Below, piece by piece: positions 9,859 through 19,121 of a DNA stretch of 64,000 nt. Numbering within the stretch: position 1 is the stretch's first letter; the number at the start of each line of letters is the position of its first letter. The DNA is from Mycolicibacterium frederiksbergense (GTDB taxonomy: Bacteria; Actinomycetota; Actinomycetes; Mycobacteriales; Mycobacteriaceae). The translations under genes and the position numbers were made by a program. The notes below the pieces were generated by a model. The model ran no database searches. It was not told the DNA's origin and saw only the letters and a list, made by a program, of their open reading frames with translations. The stretch lies in contig NZ_CP038799.1 in the NCBI RefSeq assembly GCF_012223425.1, positions 1,054,001 to 1,118,000 of the forward strand, given 5' to 3'.

Positions 9859-10626
9859 ATGCAGATCGCTGGGCGCGGGTTCGGCAAAATTGCCGGTTCT
9901 GTTCTGCATCGCCGGAACTACCTCGCTGCACGCAACATGCTGCGGGTTTACGAACATCCCGGGGAGATCTTCCGGCGCTACCTCACCGGCTCCGGCACGT
10001 ATCCCACTGTCATCCGCGTCCGCACCCCGCTGGGCTGGGTGTCGCTGCAGCTGTACACCGCGCATGACGTGTTGACGGTGAACGAGATCTTCTGCCGATC
10101 CGACTACCACGCCGACACCACCGACCGCGTCATCGTCGATTTCGGCTCGAACATCGGCATTTCGGCGGCGTACTTCCTGTCCCGAAACCCGGAGGCGTTC
10201 ACCTACCTGTTCGAGCCGCTGCCACGCAACGTCGCGCGCCTGCAGAACAACCTGCGCCCGTTCGAGGATCGCTACGCGCTGCAGGAAGTGGCGGTCGGCG
10301 CCGTTGCGGGCGAGGTCGAATTCGGCTTCGAGGAAACCGGCCGCTATGGCGGCGTGAACGCCGAACTCGGCAACTCACTGACCGTGACATGTGTCAATTC
10401 TCAGCAGATTTTGCGCGACGTCGTCGAAAAGCACGGCCATATCGACATCCTGAAGATCGATATCGAAGGATTGGAAGCGGCCGTCATCGGCAATATTCCG
10501 GTCGATTTGGCGCGCAATATCAAAAAGCTCTACGTCGAATGGCTCTTCGCCGAGAACCCGCTGGCACAGACGCACACGTTGCAGCACTGGGGCGGTATCG
10601 CCCAGTTCACGCTCAAGGAGAGCTGA
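9859..10626 (+). CDS. FkbM-family SAM-dependent methyltransferase
   Basis: A 255-residue FkbM-type methyltransferase. Motif I is DFGSNIGISAAYF (SAM binding), followed by FEPLPRN and the characteristic LKIDIEGLE near the C-terminus. FkbM enzymes O-methylate sugars, polyketides and related glycolipid head groups, but the substrate here is not determined. A strong ribosome site (GGAGG) precedes ATG 9859. The 205 bases upstream (9654-9858) contain no gene I can support. The gene ends 5 bases from the convergent MTB12-like gene, with no hairpin between them. Confidence 0.88.
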   Translation: MQIAGRGFGKIAGSVLHRRNYLAARNMLRVYEHPGEIFRRYLTGSGTYPTVIRVRTPLGWVSLQLYTAHDVLTVNEIFCRSDYHADTTDRVIVDFGSNIGISAAYFLSRNPEAFTYLFEPLPRNVARLQNNLRPFEDRYALQEVAVGAVAGEVEFGFEETGRYGGVNAELGNSLTVTCVNSQQILRDVVEKHGHIDILKIDIEGLEAAVIGNIPVDLARNIKKLYVEWLFAENPLAQTHTLQHWGGIAQFTLKES

Positions 10627-10631
10627 CCGCC

Positions 10632-11057
10632 TCAGACGGTGCAGTCGACGCCGGCGACGTCACGCGCGATGACGCACGCCGACGGGTTGGACAACTTCCA
10701 CGCACCGTCCTGGTTGATCCAGTAGATGTTGTGCGTCTTGGTGCCGAACAGCGGAATCGTCACCGCGATCTGCGCGTCCACCTGTTCGCCGTTGAGCACC
10801 GGATTCTGCACCTGCCAGTTGACCATGCCGCTGTAGGTATTCAGCCGGTTGGCGATGTTGTCCGCGGTCGGTACCGCAGCGTCCCCGCCTGCCAGCTTGG
10901 CGGCGCGGACGGCGGCCGGGGCACCGGTGTTCAGTACCTGCTGCAACTCCGCGGTCAGCTCCTGCGCACTGGGGGCCGCGGGCGCAGCCCACGCCGCACC
11001 CGTCCCACCCATGACTCCCACAGCCAACATCGACAACGCAGCCACCGCAGCACGCAT
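10632..11057 (-). CDS. MTB12/CFP-2-like secreted low-molecular-weight antigen
   Basis: A 141-residue exported protein. The N-terminus is a Sec signal peptide (MRAAVAALSMLAVGVMGG then AAWAAPAAP, likely cleaved after AWA), followed by a small SnoaL/MTB12-like domain and a C-terminal cysteine pair (SACVIARDVAGVDC) that could form a disulphide. It resembles the M. tuberculosis secreted antigen MTB12 (Rv2376c). The ATG at 11057 is chosen because GGAAAGG lies just upstream and the signal peptide begins there; an upstream in-frame start would put non-signal residues in front. Function is unknown. Confidence 0.8.
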   Translation of the reverse strand: MRAAVAALSMLAVGVMGGTGAAWAAPAAPSAQELTAELQQVLNTGAPAAVRAAKLAGGDAAVPTADNIANRLNTYSGMVNWQVQNPVLNGEQVDAQIAVTIPLFGTKTHNIYWINQDGAWKLSNPSACVIARDVAGVDCTV

Positions 11058-11130
11058 GAACGAACCTTTCCGAAAACAATTGAGCCGACCCGTGGCACAC
11101 CAGACCACGTCGGAGGCTGCCCGGCAAGAC

Positions 11131-11994
11131 CTACGTCCCGGCGAACAATGCCCTGCCGCTGGTGAACCGCCGCGACTCGCCGCTGAGCGGGTCCTCGAAC
11201 TCCAGCGTCTGCGCCAGCAGCTGCAACGGCCTGGTGAAATCGTCGGCTGCCACCTCGATCACGTGCGGATACAGGGAGTCGTTGTCGATCGGCACACCGA
11301 GCGAGGCCATGTGCACCCGCAGTTGGTGGGTGCGGCCGGTGCGCGGCGTCAGCCGGTACAACCCGCCGGGGAGGCGTTCGACGTAGGTTTCGGCGTTCGG
11401 ATCGCCGGGCTCCTCGTAGGCCTGTAATTGGCCGCGCACCTTGATGATCCGGCTGCTCACCACCGTCGGAAGCTCGACCGTGGGTGTGCCGGTGGCACGG
11501 GCCAGATAGGTCTTGCGGGTTTTCTGCTCGGCGAACAGGGTCTGGTACGCGCCACGCACCTCGCGCCGCACTGTGAACAGCAGCACCCCGGCCGTCAGCC
11601 GGTCCAACCGGTGTGCGGGGCTCAATTCCGGCAGGCCGAGCTCGCGCCGCAGGCGCACCACAGCGGTCTGCACGACGTGCCCGCCGCGGGGCATGGTGGC
11701 CAGGAAATGTGGCTTGTCGACCACCACAATGTCGTTGTCGCGGTGCAGGATCGGCATCTCGAACGGGACCGGAACCTCGTCGGGCAGGTCGCGATAGAGG
11801 TAGACGACGGCACCGGGCGGCAGCACCGTCGACGCCTCGACCACCGTGCCGTTCGCGCACACCACTTCCCCGGCAAGAACTTTGGTGGCTGCGCCCTCGC
11901 CGAACCGGTCGGCGAGTTCGACGAGCACCGCACCACCGCGCAGGCGTATCCGCGTCGGTCCCAGACCGTCACGGTCGGGCAGCGGGGCGCTCAA
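11131..11994 (-). CDS. RluA-family pseudouridine synthase
   Basis: A 287-residue RNA pseudouridine synthase. The catalytic motif is HRLDRLTAG with the essential Asp, and the family motifs KTYLA and GRTHQLRVHMA follow. It matches the M. tuberculosis gene Rv3300c by position, next to glpD2. The start is TTG at 11994, and TTGA overlaps the glpD2 stop, which suggests translational coupling. The target rRNA or tRNA position is not known from sequence. Confidence 0.93.
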   Translation of the reverse strand: MSAPLPDRDGLGPTRIRLRGGAVLVELADRFGEGAATKVLAGEVVCANGTVVEASTVLPPGAVVYLYRDLPDEVPVPFEMPILHRDNDIVVVDKPHFLATMPRGGHVVQTAVVRLRRELGLPELSPAHRLDRLTAGVLLFTVRREVRGAYQTLFAEQKTRKTYLARATGTPTVELPTVVSSRIIKVRGQLQAYEEPGDPNAETYVERLPGGLYRLTPRTGRTHQLRVHMASLGVPIDNDSLYPHVIEVAADDFTRPLQLLAQTLEFEDPLSGESRRFTSGRALFAGT

Positions 11995-13730
11995 TTCAGC
12001 GGAACCGGTTCCAGAATCTCCGCGCGCGCCTCGGGTGCCGCGACCCGCAGGGCATCCGCAGACTCGTCATCGGGCTGCGTCTGCGACATCACCTCGGCCT
12101 CGACGCGGGCCAGGTACGTCGCCACCTCGCGGTCGACGTCCTCGGCGCTCCACCCCAGAACGGGCGCTATCGTCTCGGCCACCTCGCGCGCACAGTCCAC
12201 ACCGCGGTGTGGGTACTCGATGGAGATCCGCATCCGCCTGGCCAGGACGTCCTCCAAGTGCAGCGCACCCTCCGCGGCCGCGGCATACACCGCCTCCACC
12301 TTCAGATACACCGGAGCGTCGGTGATCGGTTCCAGCAGTTCGGGTTTGCCTTCGGCCGTCGAGAGCACCTCGCTGATCAGCGAACCGTAGCGGTCCAGAA
12401 GGTGGCGCACCCGGTACGGATGCAGGCCGTAGTGTGTGCCGACGTGCTCGGTCTGGTTCACCAGCGCGAAATACCCGTCGGCGCCGACCAGTGGCACCTT
12501 CTCGGTAATGGACGGCGCCACCCGGGTGGGCACGAACTCGGCGGCCGCGTCGATCGCGTCCTGCCCCATCACCCGGTAGGTGGTGTACTTCCCGCCCGCG
12601 ATCGCGACCAACCCGGGAGAGGGCACCGCGACGGCGTGTTCCCGCGAGAGCTTCGACGTCGACTCGCTCTCACCGGCCAGCAGCGGGCGCAGACCGGCGT
12701 ACACACCGTCGATATCGTCGTGGGTCAACGGCGTCGCCAGCACCGTGTTGACCGTCTCGAGGATGTAGTCGATGTCCGCTTTGGTCGCCGCCGGATGGGC
12801 AAGGTCGAGATTCCAGTCGGTGTCGGTGGTGCCGATGATCCAGTGCGTCCCCCACGGAATGACGAACAGCACCGACTTCTCGGTGCGCAGGATGATCGCG
12901 ACCTCGCTGACGACGCGGTCACGCGGGACCACGATGTGCACCCCCTTGGAGGCGCGCACCCGGAACCGGCCGCGCTCCTTGGACAAGGCCTGGATCTCGT
13001 CGGTCCACACACCCGTGGCGTTCACCACGACATGCCCGCGAACGTCGGTCACCGCGCCGTTCTCCGAGTCACGCACCTTCACCCCGGTCACCCGGTCACC
13101 CTCGCGCAGCAGCGCCACCACCTGCGTGGAGGTCCGCACCACGGCACCGTAGTGCGCTGCGGTCCGGGCCACCATCATGGTGTGCCGGGCGTCGTCGACC
13201 ACAGTGTCGTAGTAGCGGATTCCGCCGATCAGTGAACTGCGCTTGAGCCCCGGCGCCAGCCTCAGCGCGCCCGCCCTGAGCAGATGCTTCTGCGCTGGAA
13301 CGGATTTCGCACCACCGAGCTGGTCGTAGAGGAAGATGCCGGCCGCGATGTAGGGGCGTTCCCACACCCGTTTGGTCAGCGGGAACAGGAACGGCAGCGG
13401 CTTCACCAGGTGCGGGGCCAGCGTCGTGAGCGACAACTCGCGTTCGTGCAGCGCCTCGCGCACCAGACCGAACTCCAGCTGTTCCAGATAGCGAAGGCCG
13501 CCGTGGAACATCTTGGAGCTCCGGCTGGACGTACCCGACGCGAAGTCGCGGGCCTCGACGAGCGCGACCTTCAGTCCGCGGGTCGCCGCGTCCAGGGCCG
13601 CACCGGCACCGACCACACCACCGCCGATGACGACGACGTCGAACTGTTCGCTGCCGAGCCGTTCCCAGGCTGCCGCTCGCTGGGTGGGCCCGAGCTGAGC
13701 TTGCGCAGTGCCTGAGATCGGGTCGGTCAC
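11991..13730 (-). CDS. glpD2: Aerobic glycerol-3-phosphate dehydrogenase GlpD2
   Basis: A 579-residue FAD-dependent, membrane-associated glycerol-3-phosphate dehydrogenase that oxidises G3P to dihydroxyacetone phosphate and feeds the quinone pool. The FAD motif VVIGGGVVGAGAALDAATRG is near the N-terminus, with SRSSKMFHGGLRYLEQ and IIGTTDTDWN later. The GTG at 13730 is preferred over GTG 13751 because VTDPI aligns with the N-terminus I recall for Rv3302c. phoY1, which sits beside glpD2 in M. tuberculosis, is absent. The downstream pseudouridine synthase overlaps by 4 bases. Confidence 0.95.
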   Translation of the reverse strand: MTDPISGTAQAQLGPTQRAAAWERLGSEQFDVVVIGGGVVGAGAALDAATRGLKVALVEARDFASGTSSRSSKMFHGGLRYLEQLEFGLVREALHERELSLTTLAPHLVKPLPFLFPLTKRVWERPYIAAGIFLYDQLGGAKSVPAQKHLLRAGALRLAPGLKRSSLIGGIRYYDTVVDDARHTMMVARTAAHYGAVVRTSTQVVALLREGDRVTGVKVRDSENGAVTDVRGHVVVNATGVWTDEIQALSKERGRFRVRASKGVHIVVPRDRVVSEVAIILRTEKSVLFVIPWGTHWIIGTTDTDWNLDLAHPAATKADIDYILETVNTVLATPLTHDDIDGVYAGLRPLLAGESESTSKLSREHAVAVPSPGLVAIAGGKYTTYRVMGQDAIDAAAEFVPTRVAPSITEKVPLVGADGYFALVNQTEHVGTHYGLHPYRVRHLLDRYGSLISEVLSTAEGKPELLEPITDAPVYLKVEAVYAAAAEGALHLEDVLARRMRISIEYPHRGVDCAREVAETIAPVLGWSAEDVDREVATYLARVEAEVMSQTQPDDESADALRVAAPEARAEILEPVPLN

Positions 13731-13790
13731 GCCTTCGAGCCTACGTGGCACAACCAGACGATGTGGGCCGTCAGGGACCAGTCCTCGCCT

Positions 13791-15203
13791 TTAGTCGAGG
13801 TCGTCGTGGGCCATCAGGCGCCGCGCCGCTTCCACCGTCGAGCCGGACAGCGACGGGTACACCGACAGGGTCTGGGCCAGGTCGGTCACGGTCAGGTTGT
13901 TCTGCACGGCCAAGGCGATCGGCAGGATGAGCTCGGAGGCGATCGGCGCGACCACCACGCCGCCGATCACCACACCGGTGGCCGGCCGGCAGAAGATCTT
14001 GACGAAGCCGCGCCGCAGCAGCGACATCTTCGCGCGGGCGTTGGTGGTCAACGGCAGCATCAGGGTGCGCGCGGGTACCGCGCCGCTGTCGATCGCGGTC
14101 TGCGGGACGCCGACGGCGGCGATCTCCGGGCGGGTGAACACCGCGGCGGCCACCGTGCGCAACCGGATCGGCGAGACACCCTCGCCGAGGGCGTGGTACA
14201 TCGCGATCCGGCCCTGCATCGCGGCGACCGAGGCCAACGGCAGCAGGCCGGTGCAGTCGCCGGCGGCGTAGATCCCCGGAGCGGTGGTGCGCGACACCCG
14301 GTCCACGCTGAGATAGTTGCCCGGTCCGAGCTCGATGCCGACCCGGTCCAGGCCCAGTCCGCCGGTGTTGGGCACCGAGCCGACCGTCATCAGGGCATGG
14401 CTGCCCTCGACGACACGCCCGTCGGCCATCGCGACCTTGATGCCGTTCTCGGTGCGCGTCACCGAGTCGGCGCGGGCGTTCTTCACCAGCTTCACGCCGC
14501 GTTCGGCGAAGGCCTCCTCCAGCACGGCGGCGGCATCGGAATCCTCGTGCGGCAGAATCTGGTCGCGGCTGGCCACCACCGTCACCTTCACCCCGAGCTC
14601 GGTATAGGCGCTGCAGAACTCCGCGCCCGTCACCCCCGAGCCCACGATCACCAGGTGCTCGGGCAGCTCGGTCAGGTCGTAGAGCTGGCGCCAGTTCAGG
14701 ATGCGCTCACCGTCGGGCCGGGCGTTGGGAAGTACCCGCGGGGTGGCGCCGGTGGCGATGAGGACCACGTCGGCCTTGAGCACGCCGCTCTTGCCGTCGG
14801 TGGTGGTGACCTTGACCCGGTGATGCGCCATGCCTGGGACGTCGTCGACGAGCTCGCCGCGGCCGCGCACGACCGAGACGCCGTGGCTCAGCAGCTGGGA
14901 GCCGATATCCGCGGACTGTGACCTGGCCAGCGTCTTGACCCGGTTGTGGATGTCTGCGAGGGAGATCTTGGCATCGTCGATCGCGATGTCGAAGCCCAGG
15001 CCGTTGGCGCGGCGCAGCTCGGTGCGCACACCGGTGGACGCGATGAACGTCTTGGACGGGACGCAGTCGAACAGCACGCAGGCGCCGCCGATGCCATCGG
15101 AGTCGACGACGGTCACCTGGACGGCCGGTCCGCGGGCCGCGGCGACGAGGGCTGCCTCATATCCGGCGGGACCGCCGCCGATGATCACGATGCGGGTGGG
15201 CAC
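13791..15203 (-). CDS. lpdA: LpdA flavoprotein, NAD(P)H quinone reductase
   Basis: A 470-residue pyridine nucleotide-disulphide oxidoreductase, homologue of Rv3303c LpdA, described as an NAD(P)H:quinone reductase rather than a lipoamide dehydrogenase. FAD motif GGGPAGYEAALVAA, NAD motif VGSGVTGAEF, and AAGDCTG are present. The GTG at 15203 (VPTRIVIIGG) is chosen because it puts the FAD motif at the N-terminus. The redox region reads GGACVLFDCVPSK, a complete CxxxxC pair, whereas the M. tuberculosis protein as I recall it (GGAAVLDDC) has only one cysteine. The C-terminal catalytic HxH of true lipoamide dehydrogenases is replaced by SVYPSLSG. It lies 60 bases upstream of glpD2. Confidence 0.94.
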   Translation of the reverse strand: MPTRIVIIGGGPAGYEAALVAAARGPAVQVTVVDSDGIGGACVLFDCVPSKTFIASTGVRTELRRANGLGFDIAIDDAKISLADIHNRVKTLARSQSADIGSQLLSHGVSVVRGRGELVDDVPGMAHHRVKVTTTDGKSGVLKADVVLIATGATPRVLPNARPDGERILNWRQLYDLTELPEHLVIVGSGVTGAEFCSAYTELGVKVTVVASRDQILPHEDSDAAAVLEEAFAERGVKLVKNARADSVTRTENGIKVAMADGRVVEGSHALMTVGSVPNTGGLGLDRVGIELGPGNYLSVDRVSRTTAPGIYAAGDCTGLLPLASVAAMQGRIAMYHALGEGVSPIRLRTVAAAVFTRPEIAAVGVPQTAIDSGAVPARTLMLPLTTNARAKMSLLRRGFVKIFCRPATGVVIGGVVVAPIASELILPIALAVQNNLTVTDLAQTLSVYPSLSGSTVEAARRLMAHDDLD

Positions 15204-15219
15204 GGTGATAAACGTAGTG

Positions 15220-15376
15220 GGTCGCTGCGCTCGCGCACACATGACCGATCCGCCGGGTCGCTGTGCTCTCCCCCGCCGTACCTATCTCCCGGGTCGCTGC
15301 GCTCTCCCCCGCAAGCGGGAGGTACCCCCAGCCCGCCGTGCCTATCTCCCGGGTCGCTGCGCTCCTGCCCGCCGTA
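15220..15376. repeat. Short GC-rich repeat cluster between lpdA and the cyclotransferase gene
   Basis: The word GGTCGCTGCGCTC, or a one-base variant, occurs at 15220-15232, 15256-15268, 15292-15304 and 15352-15364. The last two are part of a 60-base-period duplication that begins CCGCCGT(A/G)CCTATCTCCC at about 15273 and 15333. A small hairpin, CCCGC-AA-GCGGG, lies between them. The complement, GAGCGCAGCGACC, belongs to the dispersed GAGCGNAGCGA family. The cluster fills the lpdA 5' region and the leader of the next gene. Confidence 0.75.
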
Positions 15377-15394
15377 CCCCTTAAAGTTGGGCCC

Positions 15395-15868
15395 GTGCCG
15401 CTCTACGCCGCTTACGGATCGAACATGCATCCGGAACAGATGCTGCAGCGGGCTCCGCATTCACCGATGGCGGGGACCGGCTGGCTGTATGGCTGGCGGC
15501 TGACCTTCGGCGGTGAGGACCTCAGCTGGGAGGGCGCGCTGGCGACCCTGGTCGAGGACCCGTTGTCCCGGGTGTTCGTCGTGCTCTATGACGTCACCCC
15601 CGAGGACGAGCAGAACCTGGACCGCTGGGAGGGCTCCGAGCTCGGCTTCCACAAGAAGATCCGCTGCCGGGTGGACCGCCTGACCTCCGACACCACCACC
15701 GACCCGGTGCTGGCCTGGCTGTACGTCGTGGACGCCTGGGAGGGCGGTGTGCCGTCGGCACGCTACCTCGGGGTGATGGCCGATGCCGCGGAGATCGCCG
15801 GCGCCCCCGCGGAGTACGTGCGCGAACTTCGTATCCGTCCCGCGGGCAACGTCGGGCCCGGCACCTAG
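15395..15868 (+). CDS. Gamma-glutamylcyclotransferase family protein
   Basis: A 157-residue gamma-glutamylcyclotransferase-fold protein. The opening strand and loop YAAYGSNMHPEQM is the family signature (YGSNL/M), followed by LYDVTPEDEQNLDRWEG, which contains the usual acidic region. The family acts on gamma-glutamyl amides, but the mycobacterial member (Rv3304 by position) has no assigned substrate that I know. The GTG at 15395 places YGSNM near the N-terminus. It ends against a 21-base perfect inverted repeat shared with the convergent amiA1. Confidence 0.87.
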   Translation: MPLYAAYGSNMHPEQMLQRAPHSPMAGTGWLYGWRLTFGGEDLSWEGALATLVEDPLSRVFVVLYDVTPEDEQNLDRWEGSELGFHKKIRCRVDRLTSDTTTDPVLAWLYVVDAWEGGVPSARYLGVMADAAEIAGAPAEYVRELRIRPAGNVGPGT

Positions 15869-15886
15869 ACCGCTCGGCCGACTCGC

Positions 15887-15948
15887 AATGTCACTCTGAC
15901 AGCGTCGTCATGCATATATATCCACGGCGACGCTGTCAGAGTGACATT
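15887..15948. terminator. Perfect 21-base inverted repeat, likely bidirectional terminator
   Basis: The arms at 15887-15907 and 15928-15948 are perfect reverse complements (starting AATGTCACTCTGACAG), with a 20-base loop containing the AT-rich ATGCATATATAT. There is no T-run. It sits exactly between two convergent genes, and the right arm touches the amiA1 stop codon, so a bidirectional terminator or transcript-end stabiliser is the simplest reading. Confidence 0.75.
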
Positions 15949-17126
15949 TACTCGCACTGGACGAGGCCGGACTGCTCGACCAGGTTCACCATGGTGCGCA
16001 CGCCCACCGCCAGCGCACGTTCATCCAGATCGAAGGTCGGCTGATGCAGGTCCAGCTGGGCGCCCTGCCCTGACCACACCCCCAGGCGTGCCATCGCGCC
16101 GGGCACCTCCTCCAGGTACCAGGAAAAGTCCTCGCCGCCACCGGACTGATGGGTGTCGGCCAGCGCGGTCGGCCCGAGCGCCTCGATCGCATGGGTGAGG
16201 ATGCGGGTGGACATCTCTTCGTTGACCACCGGCGGCACACCCCGGCGGTAGTTCACGCTGTACTCCACGGCCAGCGGCGCCAGCAGAGACGAAACAATAT
16301 CGCCGACAAGCGATTCCAGCGTCAACCAGGTTTCACGGCTGGAGGTGCGGATGGTGCCCGCCAGCGTGCCGGTCTGCGGGATCGCATTGGCCGCCACGCC
16401 GGCGTTGACCGCGCCCCACACCATGACCGTGCTCTTACGGGGGTCGATACGCCGCGACAGCACTCCGGGCACACCGGTGATCAGGGTGCCCAGCGCGTAC
16501 ACCAGGTCACCGGTCAGGTGCGGCCGGGACGTATGCCCACCGGGCGAATGCAGGGTGATCTCGATCGAATCGGCCGCCGAGGTGATCGGACCCAGCCGCA
16601 CCGCGACCTTGCCCACCTCCAGGCGAGGATCACAGTGCAGCGCGAAGATCCGCGCCACACCGGCCACCGCTCCGGCCGCGACGGCGTCGATCGCGCCGCC
16701 GGGCATCAGTTCCTCGGCCGGCTGGAAGATCAGCCGCACGCCCACCGGCAGTTCGGGCGCCGACGCCATCGCCAGCCCGGCCCCCAGCAGCACGGCGGTG
16801 TGCCCGTCGTGCCCGCAGGCGTGGGCCACGCCGGGCACCGTCGAAGAGAACGGCAGGCCGGTGCGCTCCGCCATCGGCAGTGCATCCATATCGGCGCGCA
16901 ACGCGACACGCGGACGGTCCTCCGGCCCGAAATCACATGTCAGGCCGGTTCCCCCGGGCAGCACCTTCGGGTTCAGGCCGGCATCGGCCAGTCGAGCCGC
17001 GACGAATTCGGTGGTCGCGAACTCCTGACGGCCGAGTTCGGGATGCGCGTGGATGTGGCGGCGCCAGGCCACCAGATCACCGTGGTGGGCGGCCAGCCAC
17101 GCGTCGGTGTGCGCACGCAGGGTCAT
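15948..17126 (-). CDS. amiA1: M20-family amidohydrolase AmiA1
   Basis: A 392-residue M20D metallopeptidase/amidohydrolase (homologue of Rv3305c), related to N-acyl-amino-acid and indole-acetyl-amino-acid hydrolases. Metal-binding segments include ADMDALPM, HACGHDGHTA, PAEE and ALHCDPR. It likely cleaves an N-acyl amino acid or aminobenzoyl-type amide; the substrate is unknown. Its ATG overlaps the amiB1 stop by 4 bases, so the two related hydrolases form one translationally coupled unit. Confidence 0.92.
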   Translation of the reverse strand: MTLRAHTDAWLAAHHGDLVAWRRHIHAHPELGRQEFATTEFVAARLADAGLNPKVLPGGTGLTCDFGPEDRPRVALRADMDALPMAERTGLPFSSTVPGVAHACGHDGHTAVLLGAGLAMASAPELPVGVRLIFQPAEELMPGGAIDAVAAGAVAGVARIFALHCDPRLEVGKVAVRLGPITSAADSIEITLHSPGGHTSRPHLTGDLVYALGTLITGVPGVLSRRIDPRKSTVMVWGAVNAGVAANAIPQTGTLAGTIRTSSRETWLTLESLVGDIVSSLLAPLAVEYSVNYRRGVPPVVNEEMSTRILTHAIEALGPTALADTHQSGGGEDFSWYLEEVPGAMARLGVWSGQGAQLDLHQPTFDLDERALAVGVRTMVNLVEQSGLVQCE

Positions 17127-18307
17127 GACGCCCTCCGCCGGGCCTGTGCCTCCAACACCCGTTCACGTTCGGTGCCGTTCTGCGCCAACGCAACGACGGT
17201 GCGAGCCAACATGATCGACCCATCGATGACCGCCTTGTCCGCGCTGGGCCCGGCAGCGGCGGCCGCGAACTGCGGCTGGTGCAGCGAGGCACCGCCGGCG
17301 TCGATGCCCACCACCGGGTGGATACCCGGCAGCACCTGGGTGACGTTGCCCATATCGGTACTCCCCAACGGCAAGGCCGCCTCCAATTCCACCGGCAGCG
17401 GATGCCGGCCGTTGCGGATCATCTCGGCGCGGAACACCTCGGCCAGGAACCGGTCCGGCGCCAGCGCGTCATAGGGTGGCGCGGTCTCCCGGACACTGTG
17501 TTCGCAACCGGTGGCGACCGCGCCGGAGGCGAAACAGCCGGCCATCTTCGCCTCCAGCAGGCGTAGCGAATCCATGTCGGTGGCGCGCATCGTGTACTTC
17601 ATTTCGGCATGTGCGGGAATGACATTGGTGGCCTGACCGCCGTTGGTGACGATGCCGTGCATCATCTGCCCTGGCGCGAGCTGCTGACGCAGCAGCCCGA
17701 CGGCCACCTGGGCGACGGTGACTGCGTCGGCGGCGTTGACACCCAGGTAGGGCGCGACAGCGGCGTGCGACTCACGCCCGGTGTAGCTGACCGCGACCTC
17801 GGAGAGCGCCAGCGAACGGGCCGCGGCCATATCGGCGGGCCCCGGGTGCAGCATGACCGCCGTAGCGATATCGTCGAACGTTCCGGCGTTGAGCAGCAAC
17901 ACCTTTCCGCCGCCGGCCTCCTCGGCGGGAGTGCCGATGAGGACGACCGTCAGATCCAGTTCGTCGGCCACCTCGGCGAGTGCCAGCGCGGTGCCCACCG
18001 CCGAGGCTGCGATGATGTTGTGCCCGCAGGCGTGCCCCATCTCGGGCAGCGCGTCGTATTCCGCGCAGATGCCGATCACCAGGGAGCCGCTGCCGTACTC
18101 GGCACGGAACGCGGTGTCGAGCCCGCCGGGCGCGGCCTCGATGGCGAACCCCCGCTCGACGACCAGCGCCTGAGTCTTGGCGCAGCTGCGGTGCTCGTCG
18201 AACGCGAGTTCCGGTTCGGCGTGGATGTCGTGCGACAGAGCGACGAGGTCATCGCGACGGCGGTTGACGGTGTCCTCGACGATCGACGACGCGCTACCCG
18301 TGGACAT
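17123..18307 (-). CDS. amiB1: M20-family amidohydrolase AmiB1
   Basis: A 394-residue M20D amidohydrolase paralogous to the downstream AmiA1, homologue of Rv3306c. Metal-site segments are [25 protein letters not shown] and MLHPGP. It resembles p-aminobenzoyl-glutamate hydrolase-like enzymes, but the substrate is unproven. The start at 18307 is only 18 bases from the divergent deoD start, so the promoters of the two must overlap and leaderless or near-leaderless transcripts are likely. Confidence 0.92.
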   Translation of the reverse strand: MSTGSASSIVEDTVNRRRDDLVALSHDIHAEPELAFDEHRSCAKTQALVVERGFAIEAAPGGLDTAFRAEYGSGSLVIGICAEYDALPEMGHACGHNIIAASAVGTALALAEVADELDLTVVLIGTPAEEAGGGKVLLLNAGTFDDIATAVMLHPGPADMAAARSLALSEVAVSYTGRESHAAVAPYLGVNAADAVTVAQVAVGLLRQQLAPGQMMHGIVTNGGQATNVIPAHAEMKYTMRATDMDSLRLLEAKMAGCFASGAVATGCEHSVRETAPPYDALAPDRFLAEVFRAEMIRNGRHPLPVELEAALPLGSTDMGNVTQVLPGIHPVVGIDAGGASLHQPQFAAAAAGPSADKAVIDGSIMLARTVVALAQNGTERERVLEAQARRRAS

Positions 18308-18325
18308 CCTGGCAGTATCTCACTC

Positions 18326-19120
18326 GTGTCAGATCCACAGACGGCCGCCAATGACGCCGCCACCGCGATCAGCGAACAAACCGGGGTGCCCACCCACGAC
18401 ATCGCCCTGGTGCTCGGGTCGGGCTGGGCACCGGCGCTGAGCGCGCTGGGCGAGCCGTCGGCGTCCGTGCCGATGGCCGACCTGCCCGGATTCACCCCGC
18501 CCACCGCGGCCGGGCACGGCGGCCAGGTGCATTCGGTCACCGTCGGCGCGCACCGGGTACTGGTGCTCGTCGGGCGCATCCACGCCTACGAGGGCCATGA
18601 CCTGCGGCACGTGGTTCATCCGGTGCGCACGGCGTGCGCATCCGGGGCCGACATCGTCATCCTCACCAACGCGGCGGGCGGATTGCGCCCCGAGTACAGC
18701 GTCGGCCAGCCGGTGCTGATCAGCGATCACCTCAACTTGACGGCCCGCTCCCCGCTGGTGGGTGCCCAGTTCGTCGACCTGGTCGAGGCCTACGCGCCCC
18801 GCCTGCGCGCGATCGCCCGCGAGATCGACCCCGCGCTGACCGAGGGTGTCTACGCCGGACTGCCCGGGCCGCACTACGAGACGCCCGCGGAGATCCGGAT
18901 GTTGCGCACCCTGGGCGCCGACCTGGTCGGCATGTCCACGGTGCACGAGACGATCGCCGCCCGCGCCGCCGGTGCCGAGGTGCTCGGGGTGTCGCTGGTG
19001 ACGAACCTGGCCGCGGGCATGACGGGGCAGCCGCTCAGCCATGACGAGGTGTTGGAGGCCGGCCGTCAGTCGGCGGCCCGGATGGGCGCGCTGCTGGCCG
19101 GGGTGATCGCGCGGCTCTGA
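18326..19120 (+). CDS. deoD: Purine nucleoside phosphorylase
   Basis: A 264-residue trimeric-type purine nucleoside phosphorylase that splits inosine and guanosine with phosphate to base plus ribose-1-phosphate in purine salvage. Motifs: LVLGSGWAP (phosphate loop), [40 protein letters not shown] and GMSTVHET. The GTG at 18326 gives the family-sized N-terminus. It is divergent from amiB1, matching Rv3306c-Rv3307. In M. tuberculosis pmmB follows directly; here a 4-kb insert separates them. Confidence 0.95.
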   Translation: MSDPQTAANDAATAISEQTGVPTHDIALVLGSGWAPALSALGEPSASVPMADLPGFTPPTAAGHGGQVHSVTVGAHRVLVLVGRIHAYEGHDLRHVVHPVRTACASGADIVILTNAAGGLRPEYSVGQPVLISDHLNLTARSPLVGAQFVDLVEAYAPRLRAIAREIDPALTEGVYAGLPGPHYETPAEIRMLRTLGADLVGMSTVHETIAARAAGAEVLGVSLVTNLAAGMTGQPLSHDEVLEAGRQSAARMGALLAGVIARL

Positions 19121-19121
19121 G

